DNA of 64,000 bases from NCBI GenBank assembly GCA_033980235.1, contig CM067075.1, forward strand, positions 35,908,385 through 35,972,384, written 5' to 3'. Position 1 is the stretch's first letter, and each line of letters starts with the position of its first letter. Of the stretch, positions 52,701-60,200 are shown piece by piece. Position numbers and translations under genes: made by a program. Source of the DNA: Diadema setosum (lineage: Eukaryota > Echinodermata > Echinoidea > Diadematoida > Diadematidae). The notes beneath the pieces were generated by a model. It had not been told where the DNA came from and did no database searches. It saw nothing but the letters and a program-made list of their open reading frames with translations.

Positions 52701-55700
52701 GATTACTAGTGGGAATGACAATGATTCCATCCATTGTATAGTTGTAAAGTTTTACATTAGGCCTATATGTCCTGATCTGTTTTAACTGAAACATACATGT
52801 AGTATATCAACAACAACAAAAAAAGAAAAAGCATTGGTGAAAGACTCTCGATTGTCATCTTAATATTTGTATTATATGCTTCATGACTTCTAACGGCAGA
52901 CTAAAAAGTGTTGCCTACATTTGCATTTAAACATAAACACATTGTATGAAAGTACATGTGTAAACCTGCTCATTTTAGCCGGAATGGATCGCGGATCAGT
53001 GTAAAACTGCATCAACATTAATGATATTTGCACAGCTTACAGTTGCCTAGCAGCAGGTGAATACACCTACAATATGTGGACATATGGTGGTAATAGAATA
53101 AACATGATATACATGTAAACCTGCTGTACAAAAAGCATCTAGGTCTATACAGTAAGTCTGCCGCCACAGCAGTGGACACACGCACACACAAATGATCATA
53201 TTCTGTGTATTTCTACACACCTCTGTCACAAGGACATTAATCAACTTCCAATCATTACTGGCTTCTGTTTGACACATCAAATGAAGCATAAATCACTTGA
53301 TCAATTTCTCACCATTCTATCCCACACAGATGACCTTGCCCCGTCGTTACTCATATTCATATGCACTAATAAACTTGCTTACTCGTACAAGTGCATAGTA
53401 AAACTTTGTCTCCCCATTAAAAATATATACAGTAGGCCTGTAGACTGTATGCTTTCCAACTCTACACATATGGTACAGAGACAGACAGAGAGAAAGAAAG
53501 AAAGAAAGAAAGAAAGAAGGGGGTGGTAAAATTTCATATCTTGACTTTTAAAAACTGATAAATATTCATACTGGGAATGGTGAAGAAGAATTTGAATACC
53601 TGTACATCTTTCTGCGTTTGCCACTTTCATAGTTTCATGGTATAATGGAAGGAGTTATAATTTGCAACACCCACCAAAGTCCTGTAGAGAAAATGAGAAC
53701 ACTGGAGACCAAAAAAGTGAAGGGAATATTTTAAGAGCAGTTGGCCAAATTTTCTTTACATTTTATTTAAAAATGAGTTTTTAGGCATATCATTTTAACA
53801 ATCACTGGGACTGTAATCAAATAAAAAAGAAAATGCCTAAAATAAAATCATGAAAACTTGTTGAAAACTCAGGAAACAAAACTGTATCAATACAGATTAT
53901 GTTGTGATGGTCTAGTGTTCTACTTTCTTTTATTGTCAATTATTTTACCATAAGTCATGATTGATGGTGGTACATTGTACAATGGTACTTTGTTGTCCCT
54001 GTCCAGTCTGCTGGACATGCTGCACAAAGTTCTTTTTACATAAAATTATGCATGATTTGGCAGTAAAAACAGTTTGCATTTGTGCATATCATGGACTTCA
54101 AAACATGCGAGTTCCTGGAGCCTCAAACTTCAATGTGTGCTTTGGGTAAATTGCTGCTTACACTTACAGAGCAGTGTGGAAAGATTTCAGATTCTGTCTA
54201 TGACAATCACAGTTTGCTCACATCAGAGGAAAAGTACTCACACATTGTTCCAACTTATTGGCCCTGTGTGCCAAGTCAGTTTTGTTCAGAAGCGAGTCGC
54301 ACTTAGAAGGTAAGTGTGACCTTTCTAGGACTGATTTCTCAGGAGATCTGGGCATAATTCAGAATGCCCTTTGGTGGGAATTGATGAAGGGAGAGGAACC
54401 TGAGGGGAAATGGCTCCTTTTCCAGCAGGTCGGTGGCAGCAAACAATGTCCACATCTCATATTCAGTACACTGCAGTCATTCCTCTTTACTCTACTCCAC
54501 AAAGATCCACAGAGACTGTAAAAGGGGCAATACATTATATCTACAGAGAAAGGGAGAGTACCATGTACACCAGGTTGTCATCACTTGTTGAAGATGAAAT
54601 TGTAGCATCTAGGGCTAGGCCTACATCAATAACAAAGATTTTTGGCTTCATTGTGGAATAAACAACATCATTCACAAACCTGTGTTTTTTAATATGCTGA
54701 CAAAAAGAGTGTACAGATTGAGTGAACTACAGAACTACATTATGGAAAACATAGCCTACATGGATGGTATCACAACAAGTTTTAGGGTACTTTTCTCTTT
54801 GATACCATACACAATACCCTGTGGCTTTCAGAAAATATATAGGCCTACTGTACATCTTTGTCCCAAAGGTTGAAGATATGCACCAAACAACAGTGATTTT
54901 GATAGCATCATCTAATACATTCCTAAAAATGTCACTAAAAAAAAAAATAATATCCAAGAATAAGAGAGTGAAAACAGAATAAAACCCCCAAAATATCAGG
55001 AGAGAGCTACACATGTACAAATTATTGGCCTAACTGTTATTGTTTTAGCTATTTAAAATAAAAAGCATACAAGTCCTACATTTTGAGCTCTGGGTGCTGC
55101 ATGGAATTTTTACATGAGCTGGATTCTCTAAATACCATGCGAGTGCATGATGGATGCACTTCTGCTACATTTAGAGCAGTATCACAAAACATGATGAATA
55201 GTTTCAGTTTGAAAGTCATTGTGGTGGTAAGGGGGTGGAAGTATAGAGGAAGGAGGAGGGGGGGTACACAGTTTGATGATAAATAGTGAAGCTGTGGGAA
55301 TGATTGACATTAAAAATGAATGCTGAGAATAGAGACGTTTGAACATGTAAACATGACTTTGGAGGATAGCTGTTTAATCCAGAGGTACAGTGTGTACAGT
55401 AGGTAGCATCATCATCATGTGAGAGTAATAAACCAATGGTAGCATAATAAAAGTGGACCAAAATCAAGTAAACTTCACTGAATTTACAGCCACATATTTA
55501 GAATACAAGAAGAAGAAGAAGAAGAAATGATTCTGTTCTGGGTTCTAGTGACATTTCAAGAAAAATATTGTATCCATCTGCCAGGCCAGAGAAAATAGAC
55601 ACTAACATAAAAGATTCCAGAAACAATAAATTTTGGGCCCTGAAACTTCATTTCAATCAAGTGAAGTATCTGAAATTTCAGTTGTACAAGTATGTGCCAA

Positions 55701-57553
55701 AAATTGATGACACTTTGAGAGGAATTTTGTTTGAAGACAGATTCATGTGTGGCTGATACACTGTTGCAGGACTACCTGTGACTAGATCAAATAGACACAC
55801 TGAGAAATATGAGGGGGGGGGGGAGGGAACAAAGATATGTTAATTGCTGTTTAACTTCAACTACAATGTATGTACAGTAAATTCACAACATTCAAAGCAT
55901 ACACACATTGGTATAAATAAGTACATCAAACCATTAATGTTTTTTTTTTTTGTTTTTGTTTAGGGAGAGACATCCGATTTACAAGTTTATTTGGACAATA
56001 ACATTTACATTGATTTATGATTCTAAAACTTGAAAATTATGAAAGGCTAGCAAACATCAGTGACACATGTACTGAGGAAGGAAGAGAGCAAAGAATATAC
56101 AAATGTAATGTGCAACACATCATCAGCACACATTACACTGTACAACTGTACACTGTATGGAGTGTGAGTAGTATGTAACCTCAAACACACAAGTGTTCCC
56201 CCTAGCCTAGGGAGAGTATAGTTCAGGCATTCATGGGGTGTCCCAAAGAATGTGTTCCATGTATTGGGGTACTTACTTTTATTTAGCTCTCTGGGGATCA
56301 AATATCCTACCATCTCATGGTGGTCACAGTCCTCAATTTGAGATTTGTATTCAATGTAAACATCAGCTGCAGGTTATGCAGAGACACACAAAGACTTCTA
56401 TTTATTAACTCCTGAAATCTTGAAGATATACAATGCACACTGCTGTTAGGATTTTATCTCATGTATATAAAGCACAACTTTGAACTGTTTGAAACACATC
56501 AGTGCAACTAATGTTTAACATATCTGAGAGTGAGTTGAATTGCATCATGTAGTACATTGTATGAGGATATTCAGTTGAAGCTGCCTTATACTTTGTCCCT
56601 TAGAAGCAAACCTTATAACATAAAATTTATCTGCCTTCTCTTTTTATTGTGTCCAATATCATAATGTAAGAAGAGGAAGAGGATTTAATGTTGACATGTC
56701 ACACCACTGCATGAGAAAACTCTACAACCAAAGTATTTACCTACACTGATAAGAGACAAAACAATCCATCCGTCTATAAAGTGTTTGTCATTGCTACAGT
56801 TTACTCTTTCATGAGTCATCAGCCACTTCACATGCCAGTAAACCACCAACTTACCATGAACCACAGTAGGTAGGTCCATGGTTTAGTTTACCCACAAACA
56901 CATAGCTGGGAGTGATGGCTACACATACCACAAGGCACTGTGAAAGTACTATTCCAAACTCTTCAAACACACAAAAAAAAAGAACCAAAACTTGAATACC
57001 ACAACAGATACCTGCATTGTTCTGAAATACATAAAACCCTCCATAAATGACATCTCCAAAGGGCAGGGAGGGAAAAAAAAAAACACTCCTCAAGATCTGA
57101 GCAAGAAGTTCACTGACCCTGTGCACACTTGTTGACCTCTCAGTGTGGCACTGTTCAGCAAGAGAGTGATCACAGTGCGATGTTGATATGCTTGAAGAGT
57201 TTTTAAAGATATGTGGTAATCGCAAATTATTTAAGACTGATCACAAAAAGCGGTCTGATTGTGAACATTTACATAACTATTGAATGAGGAAAAAAATAAG
57301 ACAGAAGGTTCATCAAGAACAAAAGGATCATCTTTACAATAGTACCCACCAACCTTCAACCTCCAGATTCCTTTTGCAGCAAACACACCGACATTGTACA
57401 CAGAGCAAACAAGGAAATGAAGACATGATCATTCTGTAGAACCTATGCCTACAAATAACCCTCTCTGTGTATGACAGTATAAAACAGCTTACCTCTCCTC
57501 TTGCGCCAGGGCACAAAAACCCTCCAGAACCAAGATTTGTCCCTACGCTCCAT
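14187..57553 (-). CDS. KIAA1217/SRCIN1-family scaffold protein, whole gene model (19 coding exons, two first exons)
   Basis: Nineteen exons were joined by hand, using GT-AG borders and checking that every codon split across an intron is restored. The coding length is 4500 nt with the inner first exon (1499 residues) and 4536 nt with the outer one (1511 residues); both divide by three. The order of conserved blocks matches my recollection of vertebrate KIAA1217 and SRCIN1: HTL motif, YLKKKYP block, MPVVRS block, AIP3-like domain, AMEQQIANL helix, coiled coils with HEPQRLD, then polyproline. Known family members are cytoplasmic scaffolds at the actin cytoskeleton, and SRCIN1 restrains Src through Csk. 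Human KIAA1217 is longer (about 1,940 residues) and SRCIN1 shorter (about 1,200). The invertebrate gene may represent the unduplicated ancestor; that is inference. Alternative exons inside the long introns could have been missed. Confidence 0.9.
15861..20248. other. Intron 18 of the main gene
   Basis: Non-coding, apart from one inverted-repeat element (17040-17600). A G-run occurs at 19245. No alternative exon was identified. Confidence 0.6.
17040..17600. mobile_element. Inverted-repeat element with ends TTTAAAGGTAGGGAATCCC
   Basis: The right end, GGTATCCCCTACCTTTAA, mirrors the left with few differences. The element is about 560 bp long, lies in intron 18 and has no coding capacity. Confidence 0.65.
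20249..20405 (-). CDS. Exon 18: Ser/Thr-rich linker after the coiled coils
   Basis: Fifty-two whole codons, from MAATHDEPYVISPTSASVSP to QRQTILDDE. The acceptor is catgctgcag and the donor gtaaaa. It contains the tyrosine motif DEPYVI, a possible SH2 ligand once phosphorylated (inference). It leaves in phase 0 into the large last exon. Confidence 0.88.
20709..20900. mobile_element. Degraded pogo/Tigger-like MITE next to exon 17
   Basis: The left end CAGTGTACTCTCATTGTAAT and the right end (reverse complement GGGAACTCTAATTAGACAGT) resemble the better copy at 59619-59808. The word GAAAGAAAACTG is shared with that copy. It stops about 40 bases short of exon 17. Confidence 0.5.
20942..21025 (-). 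CDS. Exon 17: conserved HEPQRLDDHFKRC block
   Basis: Twenty-seven whole codons, WMKHEPQRLDDHFKRCKK then VTSTLYTLK. This matches vertebrate FLKEEPHKLDSLLKRVRSMTDVLTMLRR closely. The acceptor acatgaag has a weak tract. The frame used is not the longest open frame of this stretch; it was chosen because it restores phase on both sides and gives the family motif. A degraded MITE begins about 40 bases beyond the donor. Confidence 0.92.
21142..21199. repeat. 14-bp tandem repeat, four copies (GGCTGACCT)
   Basis: GGCTGACCT recurs at 21146, 21160, 21174 and 21188. It lies in intron 16, about 120 bases upstream of the exon 17 acceptor. Confidence 0.85.
22015..22090 (-). CDS. Exon 16: coiled-coil region, LKTVQEGEMEIVVREEK
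   Basis: Twenty-four whole codons plus two bases at each end. It reads VNFPVLAEKLKTVQEGEM and then EIVVREE. The vertebrate counterpart is GEFPTLQNKMRAILRIEVEAV. The acceptor is ctaccttgcag and the donor gtaagc. The leading FP and the hydrophobic heptads support the frame. Confidence 0.93.
22586..22716 (-). CDS. Exon 15: coiled-coil region with NVNLEEIDLLAQSL
   Basis: Forty-three whole codons, from ELDENVEKLRDHTINKRG to RRIAEQK. It aligns by pattern with the vertebrate sequence around ELEDFVEDLKKD and VTLKDVEDGAFLLRQV. The acceptor is acatgcag and the donor gtattg. It leaves with one G, which with TA of exon 16 gives Val. Confidence 0.93.
23509..23675 (-). CDS. Exon 14: coiled-coil region
   Basis: Fifty-five codons, from VQQMNNNFKSTSHKIRMALE to QTQETIEREL. 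The segment with NERAKVHQEYLRYLQTQETI corresponds to vertebrate QRVLVEQERQKYLHEEEKI. I chose the acceptor cattag in front of GTT CAA CAG, because it has the better pyrimidine tract; the next AG, nine bases on, would also keep frame and drop VQQ. The donor is gtaagc. Confidence 0.93.
24265..24506 (-). CDS. Exon 13: RTPEGHS repeats, then start of the coiled-coil region
   Basis: Eighty codons. The first half is disordered, with SRTPEGHS and SRTPDGHL in tandem. The second half, KHRVTDLRMQLKQVRKMHLN, is the beginning of the conserved coiled coil (vertebrate: VAELRLQLQQMRQLQLQN). The acceptor is cgtcccttag and the donor gtaaga after ATG, phase 0. Confidence 0.93.
24983..25114. repeat. 66-bp tandem duplication abutting the exon 12 donor
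   Basis: Copies at 24983-25048 and 25049-25114 are nearly identical. The second copy ends at the last base of exon 12 and so includes its GT donor. In the other copy the donor word reads GTTAACA in place of GGTAACA, which removes the authentic exon-intron junction. Confidence 0.85.
25114..25168 (-). CDS. Exon 12: short linker with tandem acceptor
   Basis: Eighteen codons plus one G (QDGQRPAADHRPAPPVRA). The acceptor reads acatagcag, a NAGNAG pair: the outer AG gives the exon listed here, the inner AG would drop one Gln. The donor gtaaca is weaker than its neighbours. A 66-bp duplication starts at the last exon base and runs into the intron (see 24983-25114). The exon is short, so the call rests on phase and borders. 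Confidence 0.75.
25261..25652. mobile_element. Foldback MITE with ends TTTAAGGGATCGTATAG
   Basis: The right end CCATACCATCCCTTTAA mirrors the left. Most of the interior also folds back; for example GATATCCAAAACA pairs with TTGTTTTTGGATGTC, around the centre near 25455. It sits in intron 11. Confidence 0.8.
25986..26091 (-). CDS. Exon 11: conserved short helix AMEQQIANLAGMV
   Basis: Thirty-five codons. The first 18 read ERISAMEQQIANLAGMVR and match the vertebrate signature with MQAMEKQIASLTGLVQSAL, one of the clearest family markers. The exon then turns basic and proline rich (NGSPRKGPPPQ). The acceptor is aactgcacag and the donor gtgaga, phase 0 at the end. Confidence 0.94.
26201..26305. repeat. 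34-bp tandem repeat, three copies
   Basis: TCAATCAGTTT...GCCAAACCAGTGGTC repeats at 26207, 26241 and 26275 with a period of 34. It lies just upstream of the exon 11 acceptor on the minus strand. Confidence 0.9.
27583..27708 (-). CDS. Exon 10: linker exon with PYSQPAPLPPMRSHSM
   Basis: Forty-one whole codons, from APSVDEVLGMRAGG to SHSMEENT. The acceptor is gcctcacag and the donor gtatgt. The final AA joins T of exon 11 to make Asn. The peptide is Pro/Gly rich and its RSHSM run is a possible basophilic-kinase site (inference). Phases agree on both sides. Confidence 0.87.
27709..30479. other. Intron 9 of the main gene
   Basis: Non-coding. A GTTT-type microsatellite lies at about 28018-28052. 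No mobile element ends were recognised. Confidence 0.5.
30480..30741 (-). CDS. Exon 9: proline/glycine/histidine-rich linker
   Basis: Eighty-six whole codons, from SKRPQPQVMSAPMPNGHP to HDGTFQD. Proline runs such as RGPPPQQHPHHQTPPGRP and the repeated sequence MPNG make it low complexity. The acceptor is tgcgtag and the donor gtaaag. It enters with two bases (Val codon) and leaves with AG (Ser codon), both matched by its neighbours. Confidence 0.88.
30960..31323 (-). CDS. Exon 8: Pro/Gly/Arg-rich disordered region with SATxPR repeats
   Basis: One hundred and twenty-one codons plus one G, from ENFRRGTPERASATLQRP to MRRLDVTP. Composition is Gly, Pro, Arg and Gln, consistent with disorder. Short repeats stand out: RASATLQRP, RATLSGP, GSATMPRR and GSATIPRS. 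Vertebrate KIAA1217 also has ATIPRD and ATIPKD motifs between the AIP3-like domain and the coiled coils, which supports the frame. High GC on this exon produces long empty frames on the other strand. Confidence 0.9.
31546..31748. mobile_element. MITE with ends TACTGTAAAAC
   Basis: TACTGTAAAACAC at the left is mirrored by CGTTTTACAGTA at the right. The interior is rich in TTTTTGCG and TCACGAA words. The family is shared with 59970-60200 and the outer arms at 40813-42050. Confidence 0.75.
31847..32268. repeat. Relics of the GTCTATAG-CAGCCACC repeat family
   Basis: Words such as TATAGACAGGTGGCCCCTAT (31892) and AGAGGTGGCCACAAACACAG (32238) belong to the family that forms the ends of 62611-63983. 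The boundaries are unclear. Confidence 0.5.
32300..32591 (-). CDS. Exon 7: end of the AIP3-like domain and start of the disordered region
   Basis: Ninety-seven codons. The first part, EIIDRTVLKIYEPGFVEDPN, completes the domain (vertebrate: IQDRSLLKVYNKDP). A Ser/Pro-rich stretch follows, with the acidic tyrosines ELDYYSEPEVD and the motif NTMTLPRSG, the first of a series of T-(I/L/M)-P-R-like motifs that continues in exon 8. The acceptor is gtgtcctgtag and the donor gtaaga, phase 0 at its end. Confidence 0.92.
32592..33368. other. Intron 6 of the main gene
   Basis: AT-rich. It includes reverse-oriented words of the TTTTCGTGCA type near 32715 and 32885 that may be an old MITE. No exon was seen. 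Confidence 0.4.
33369..33567 (-). CDS. Exon 6: core of the AIP3/Bud6-like domain
   Basis: This exon carries the best conserved domain of the family. Recognisable parts are LIFLQYKNETKRALMPNEV, DTVRALYVRAFPKQLTMAML, then RKIYIMDPTTDIFYELENT. Vertebrate KIAA1217 and SRCIN1 have nearly the same pattern (QYGDET, RALFVSAFPQQLTMKML, YYELNDV). The acceptor is acttctgtag. The donor is gttagt, with T at +3 in place of A/G, and it is the only choice that restores the phase with exon 7 (GA plus T gives Asp). Confidence 0.95.
34270..34429 (-). CDS. Exon 5: SMPVVRSVVNKTKEKPLG block leading into the AIP3-like domain
   Basis: The acceptor is ctcccctgtag and the donor gtagga. It holds 53 codons plus one G. 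The end of the peptide, RLRSSMPVVRSVVNKTKEKP, is close to the vertebrate KIAA1217 block with ASLPVVRSTNQTKERSLG. The first half has the acidic tyrosine sequence GFYETDLDNTDTMSEINTEA. The leftover G plus GT of exon 6 makes the Gly that opens the LIFLQYKNETKR strand. An in-frame ATG at 34423 could serve a shorter isoform, but nothing shows that it does. Confidence 0.93.
40679..40753. repeat. TG microsatellite followed by a poly-G run
   Basis: About 29 TG units are followed by AG and a G-run of about 14. It has Z-DNA- and G-quadruplex-prone composition. Confidence 0.95.
40813..42050. mobile_element. TACTGTAAAAGTGG repeat interrupted by a 1-kb foldback element
   Basis: The outer ends TACTGTAAAAGTGG and CCACTTTTAGGGTA belong to the MITE family at 59970. 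Inside lies a foldback element at about 40930-41956 with ends TTAAAGATAATAAAAAGTTT and the reverse complement. Its arms of about 480 bp meet near 41435-41450; markers are CGCCCCAAAGTGCTCTCATG (41041) against its complement ending at 41857. The right arm has an extra block of about 60-90 bp (41722-41815). Several apparent open frames here are shadows of the symmetry. Confidence 0.85.
43541..43848. repeat. Four-copy 77-bp tandem array carrying copies of the exon 4 donor
   Basis: Units start at 43541, 43618, 43695 and 43772 with ACTTGGATGG and are nearly identical. The last unit ends inside exon 4. On the minus strand every unit has CAGGGGTAAGTC, so the authentic donor is followed by three exact copies at 77-bp steps. 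Confidence 0.95.
43842..43943 (-). CDS. Exon 4: conserved YLKKKYPEHA block
   Basis: Thirty-four codons with phase 0 at both ends, from TTSSGKVKES to DGRTSG. The core IMDYLKKKYPEHAERI matches the vertebrate KIAA1217 block FLEHLKQKYPHHASAI. The donor is GGG followed by gtaagt. The last seven exon bases and the adjoining 70 bases of intron form one unit of a four-copy tandem array (43541-43848), so three further copies of the same donor follow in the intron. Confidence 0.9.
43944..47101. other. Intron 3 of the main gene
   Basis: At about 44690-44770 there is a degenerate CCTAA-rich stretch (TAACCCTAACCC, TAATCCTAATCC) ending in a G-run, resembling old telomere-like simple sequence. A second G-run is at 46700. 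No exon was seen. Confidence 0.5.
47102..47289 (-). CDS. Exon 3: Ser-rich segment with the conserved KRHTLVG motif
   Basis: The acceptor is atttgcag and the donor gtgggt. It encodes 62 codons, from KKGGLRASQSYNSQSSLSAD to AEDLENLQFSPQ. The part reading KRHTLVGIENAEDLENLQ resembles the vertebrate KIAA1217 segment with RRHTLGG followed by an acidic-leucine stretch; this is from memory and should be aligned. The Ser/Arg content suggests a disordered, phosphorylatable N-terminal region. It leaves in phase 0 to exon 4. Confidence 0.88.
47290..56276. other. Intron 2 of the main gene, about 9.0 kb
   Basis: It contains the MITE at 49395-49831, a GAAA microsatellite (53488-53518), G-runs (about 51406, 55260, 55812) and a GAA repeat (55508-55526). 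A plus-strand open frame at 50834-51139 is described under findings. Confidence 0.5.
49395..49831. mobile_element. MITE with ends TAGGCCCATTCACA
   Basis: The right end GTGAACGGGCCTA mirrors the left. The interior is rich in TCGCGAT and CGATTTT words, unlike the surrounding CpG-poor intron. The length is about 437 bp, with no coding capacity. Confidence 0.8.
56277..56366 (-). CDS. Exon 2 of the KIAA1217/SRCIN1-like gene
   Basis: The acceptor ends in cctgcag and the donor is gtaagt. The exon supplies 29 whole codons, beginning DVYIEYKSQIEDCDHHEMVG and ending RELNK. It enters with two bases and leaves with one, which joins GA of exon 3 to give Arg. I know of no counterpart for this segment in the vertebrate proteins, so it may be lineage specific. 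It is the common acceptor for both first exons. Confidence 0.75.
56855..56879 (-). CDS. Exon 1b: alternative first coding exon, MDLPTVVH start
   Basis: The ATG lies in a strong context (AAACCATGG) and starts eight codons (MDLPTVVH) plus one G, followed by a consensus gtaagt donor. The leftover G pairs with CT of exon 2, exactly as for exon 1a. Two first exons with the same phase about 0.65 kb apart suggest alternative promoters or alternative first-exon splicing giving two N-termini. The exon is short, so chance cannot be excluded, but the Kozak context, donor and phase all agree. Confidence 0.6.
57493..57553 (-). CDS. Exon 1a: alternative first coding exon, basic-aromatic N-terminus
   Basis: The ATG at 57553 has A at -3 and G at +4. 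It opens 20 codons, reading MERRDKSWFWRVFVPWRKRR, then a single G before a gtaagc donor. The G joins CT of exon 2 to make an Ala codon, the same joint made by exon 1b. The peptide is rich in Arg, Lys and Trp, which would suit binding to acidic membrane or a partner; this is inference. Seven bases upstream another ATG opens a five-codon reading frame (MEYGA, stop) that overlaps the real start, so start choice may be regulated or leaky. No cDNA evidence is available. Confidence 0.6.
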
Positions 57554-58953
57554 ATTCCATGTAAATAGACAACTTCAACAAAAAGAGTTGGCCCAAAACG
57601 GGTTAATAAATCACGGCTGTAATGGTTAAGTGGGGAAGAAATCCACAGAAATCAGCATACACTCATCCAGGGAGGCCAGATGGAGCTACAATCCTGTCAA
57701 TTTCAACAATCAACTTGACAGTAATTCTGCATCCACCTGCAAGGCGAAGCTTGGTTCATCGTTATGACGACTACGGCATCCCGACAGAGGCACTCCCACC
57801 ACAACAAACTAGATATTCCTCAATATTCTCATTATTTTCTTCTTGCATTTCGTGACAGCTTTACCCTTCTCCCAGGGAACGATGTGAGCTCAGCTATTCA
57901 GCAACCAGGCAAAGTACAACCATGCCTGAAGAGATATTGGCTGCATGTAAAATGGATGTTTTCCTCACAAGGGGAGGGCGAAGAAAACAGGGCCACCTCA
58001 CACAAAAGTCACAAAACCATCATGAAAACCACTTCCAATCGCGACCTACAATTTCACATGACTGTACAGATGAAGACAAGGCACAAGAATGACTGGAGAG
58101 AAATGTCAGGCCCTGGGTTCTGAGTGGAATTCCAGTCAGCTAACCAGATAATGAGCACACTGGTTGTAGTGGAGAATGCTGCCGTTAAATCCATCTAAGG
58201 GGTGCGTTTAGCCTCCTTAAAGCTCCTCACCACCATGATCTTTGCTCACACTCTATTCACTTCTTCCCATCTGAAAACCTCTCATCACTTTTCACAGTTC
58301 TAGCCATGCAACTAGCCTAATTCTTTAGCTCCTGTATAATGCAAGACTTATTTTCTTCTCAAGATTACCATTTCCCTCTTCTTTCCATTTCACTTTCTCT
58401 TGTTCTTCCACTATTGTTCCCGTACAGGTCTGTCTTTCTTTACTGCCTGTCGCTAACAAAGACCTGGAATTAAAGGGTCTTTGATGCATTGCTAGTCAGG
58501 ATTTCTGCATGTTTTTAAATAGTTTTCCACCTGCAAAGATTCATCTTCATAGAGTGATGTCATCCATAGGTTTGTACTATGTAAAACAATTTATGGGATT
58601 GCTCAAAATGTGGACATCAAACAAGTATACAAGTAGCATACAAAGCAAAAGCAACATCTGCACATTTGCTGTTGGGGTTTTTTCAGAGAGAGGCAGTTTT
58701 TATCTTCAAATGAATACTGCTACATTACAATAAAAAAAAAAAGATTTCTATACAGTGATTTTCAAGTTGATAAGATCATGGACCATGATAAGATTCTCGT
58801 TAGGTTTACACTAAATTTGTAAAGGTAACTAATGCATAATAATGGTGTGACCCCCACAGAGTTAAACTTACATGCTTGCTAAGGACCACACACACACACT
58901 TGCATAGAACTTTGGCAAATTTCAATTAACCATAAATGCTCCTAACCACAATT

Positions 58954-58985
<32 letters not shown>

Positions 58986-59618
58986 CATTTATTTTTACTT
59001 TTTTTTTGAGGGGGGGGGGTATTACAGTCTGTGCATAGCTTGAAGTGACGTGAAGCATTTTTTGTCCCCCTACACTATTTCATCATCATGACTGTCATAG
59101 GTGAGTCTGCTTGGATGAGTTTGATGGGTAGGCAGTAAGTGAGCCAGGCCATATAGTTTGTACAGCATTTAATTAAAATTGGCTCATAGAGCAGATATGC
59201 TACATGCATCATTAGTTATAGTGAGCTTAAACCTAACACCCCATGACAAGGAAATTAACAACACCACATAAAAACAGACATGGCTCTTCACTAAGTTCAT
59301 TTATCCCACAGTCAGTAGGTCTTAATGATAAAAGAAACACACTGTCAAACAAAACTATAAAACCTCTGAGTGGAATTGACCAAATAGACCATTTTGGCCA
59401 GTCTTGGTCCAATGACCATCACATGACCATACTTTTAAAGACAAAGACAGCCGAATCTTTAGGATTTACAAACATTACTATGGGTCAAACTTGCTCATCA
59501 ATTTTCCCATGTCAAAACAGTCACTGACCTGATGCATACGTGTCAACATTTTCTCACATCAACTTTAATATCCAGTGACCCCTATTTGACTGTTATAAAG
59601 ATAAGACACAAGATTTCT

Positions 59619-59808
59619 GTAAAGTGCACTCCAGTTATAACAAACACGGTCATAATGAAATTTCAGTTACAACGAAGTAAAAATTCAGGCCGCAAAATTT
59701 TCTGCTCTTTATTCTTCATTGTTTATTTGTTCAGTTATAACGAAATTCCGATATTTTAATGAAAGAAAACTGTCGGTCCCAAGGACATTATAACGGGAGT
59801 CCACTGTA
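59619..59808. mobile_element. pogo/Tigger-like MITE with ends CAGTGGACTCCCGTTATAA
   Basis: The right end (reverse complement) reads CAGTGGACTCCCGTTATAAT and the left end GTGCACTCCAGTTATAACAA. Such GTTATAAC-type ends are common in Tc1/mariner pogo-like MITEs. The length is about 190 bp. Confidence 0.7.
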
Positions 59809-59969
59809 TCAGCCGGGAAACATTTTGGAATGTTACTGTGGATGTCATGAGGATTCAGCAAATCAATATCTTCCAGATACAATACCAGAATTTCAATAAA
59901 CTTTATCAACTCTAATCCACTTAGAAATAGATGAAGTTCCATACTCTACATGGACGACATATAAAAAGG

Positions 59970-60200
59970 TATGGTAAAAGTGGACACTATGGGGGTTTTT
60001 TGTGTGTGTGAGTATTAGTTTGTGCTGGGTCAGGCAAGATGAAATTTGTGTGTCTTTAATTCTAGGAAATCAAGACATTTTACAGTGGTACAAACTGTCA
60101 CAAGTTAAGATATTCGTGTGCTTTTTTATTGGCACTAGTTTCTGGTTGTGCGACATGCCTGCAAATTTTTCACACCACAAAAATTACCACTTTTACAGTA
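59970..60200. mobile_element. MITE with ends TACTGTAAAAGTGG
   Basis: Left TATGGTAAAAGTGG, right CCACTTTTACAGTA. It is a compact copy of the family whose split copy encloses the foldback at 40930-41956. Confidence 0.8.

Noticed and set aside
57622..58123. Plus-strand frames of 77 and 119 codons upstream of exon 1a
   Set aside because: No homology or splice borders; the region more likely holds promoter and 5' untranslated sequence of the minus-strand gene.
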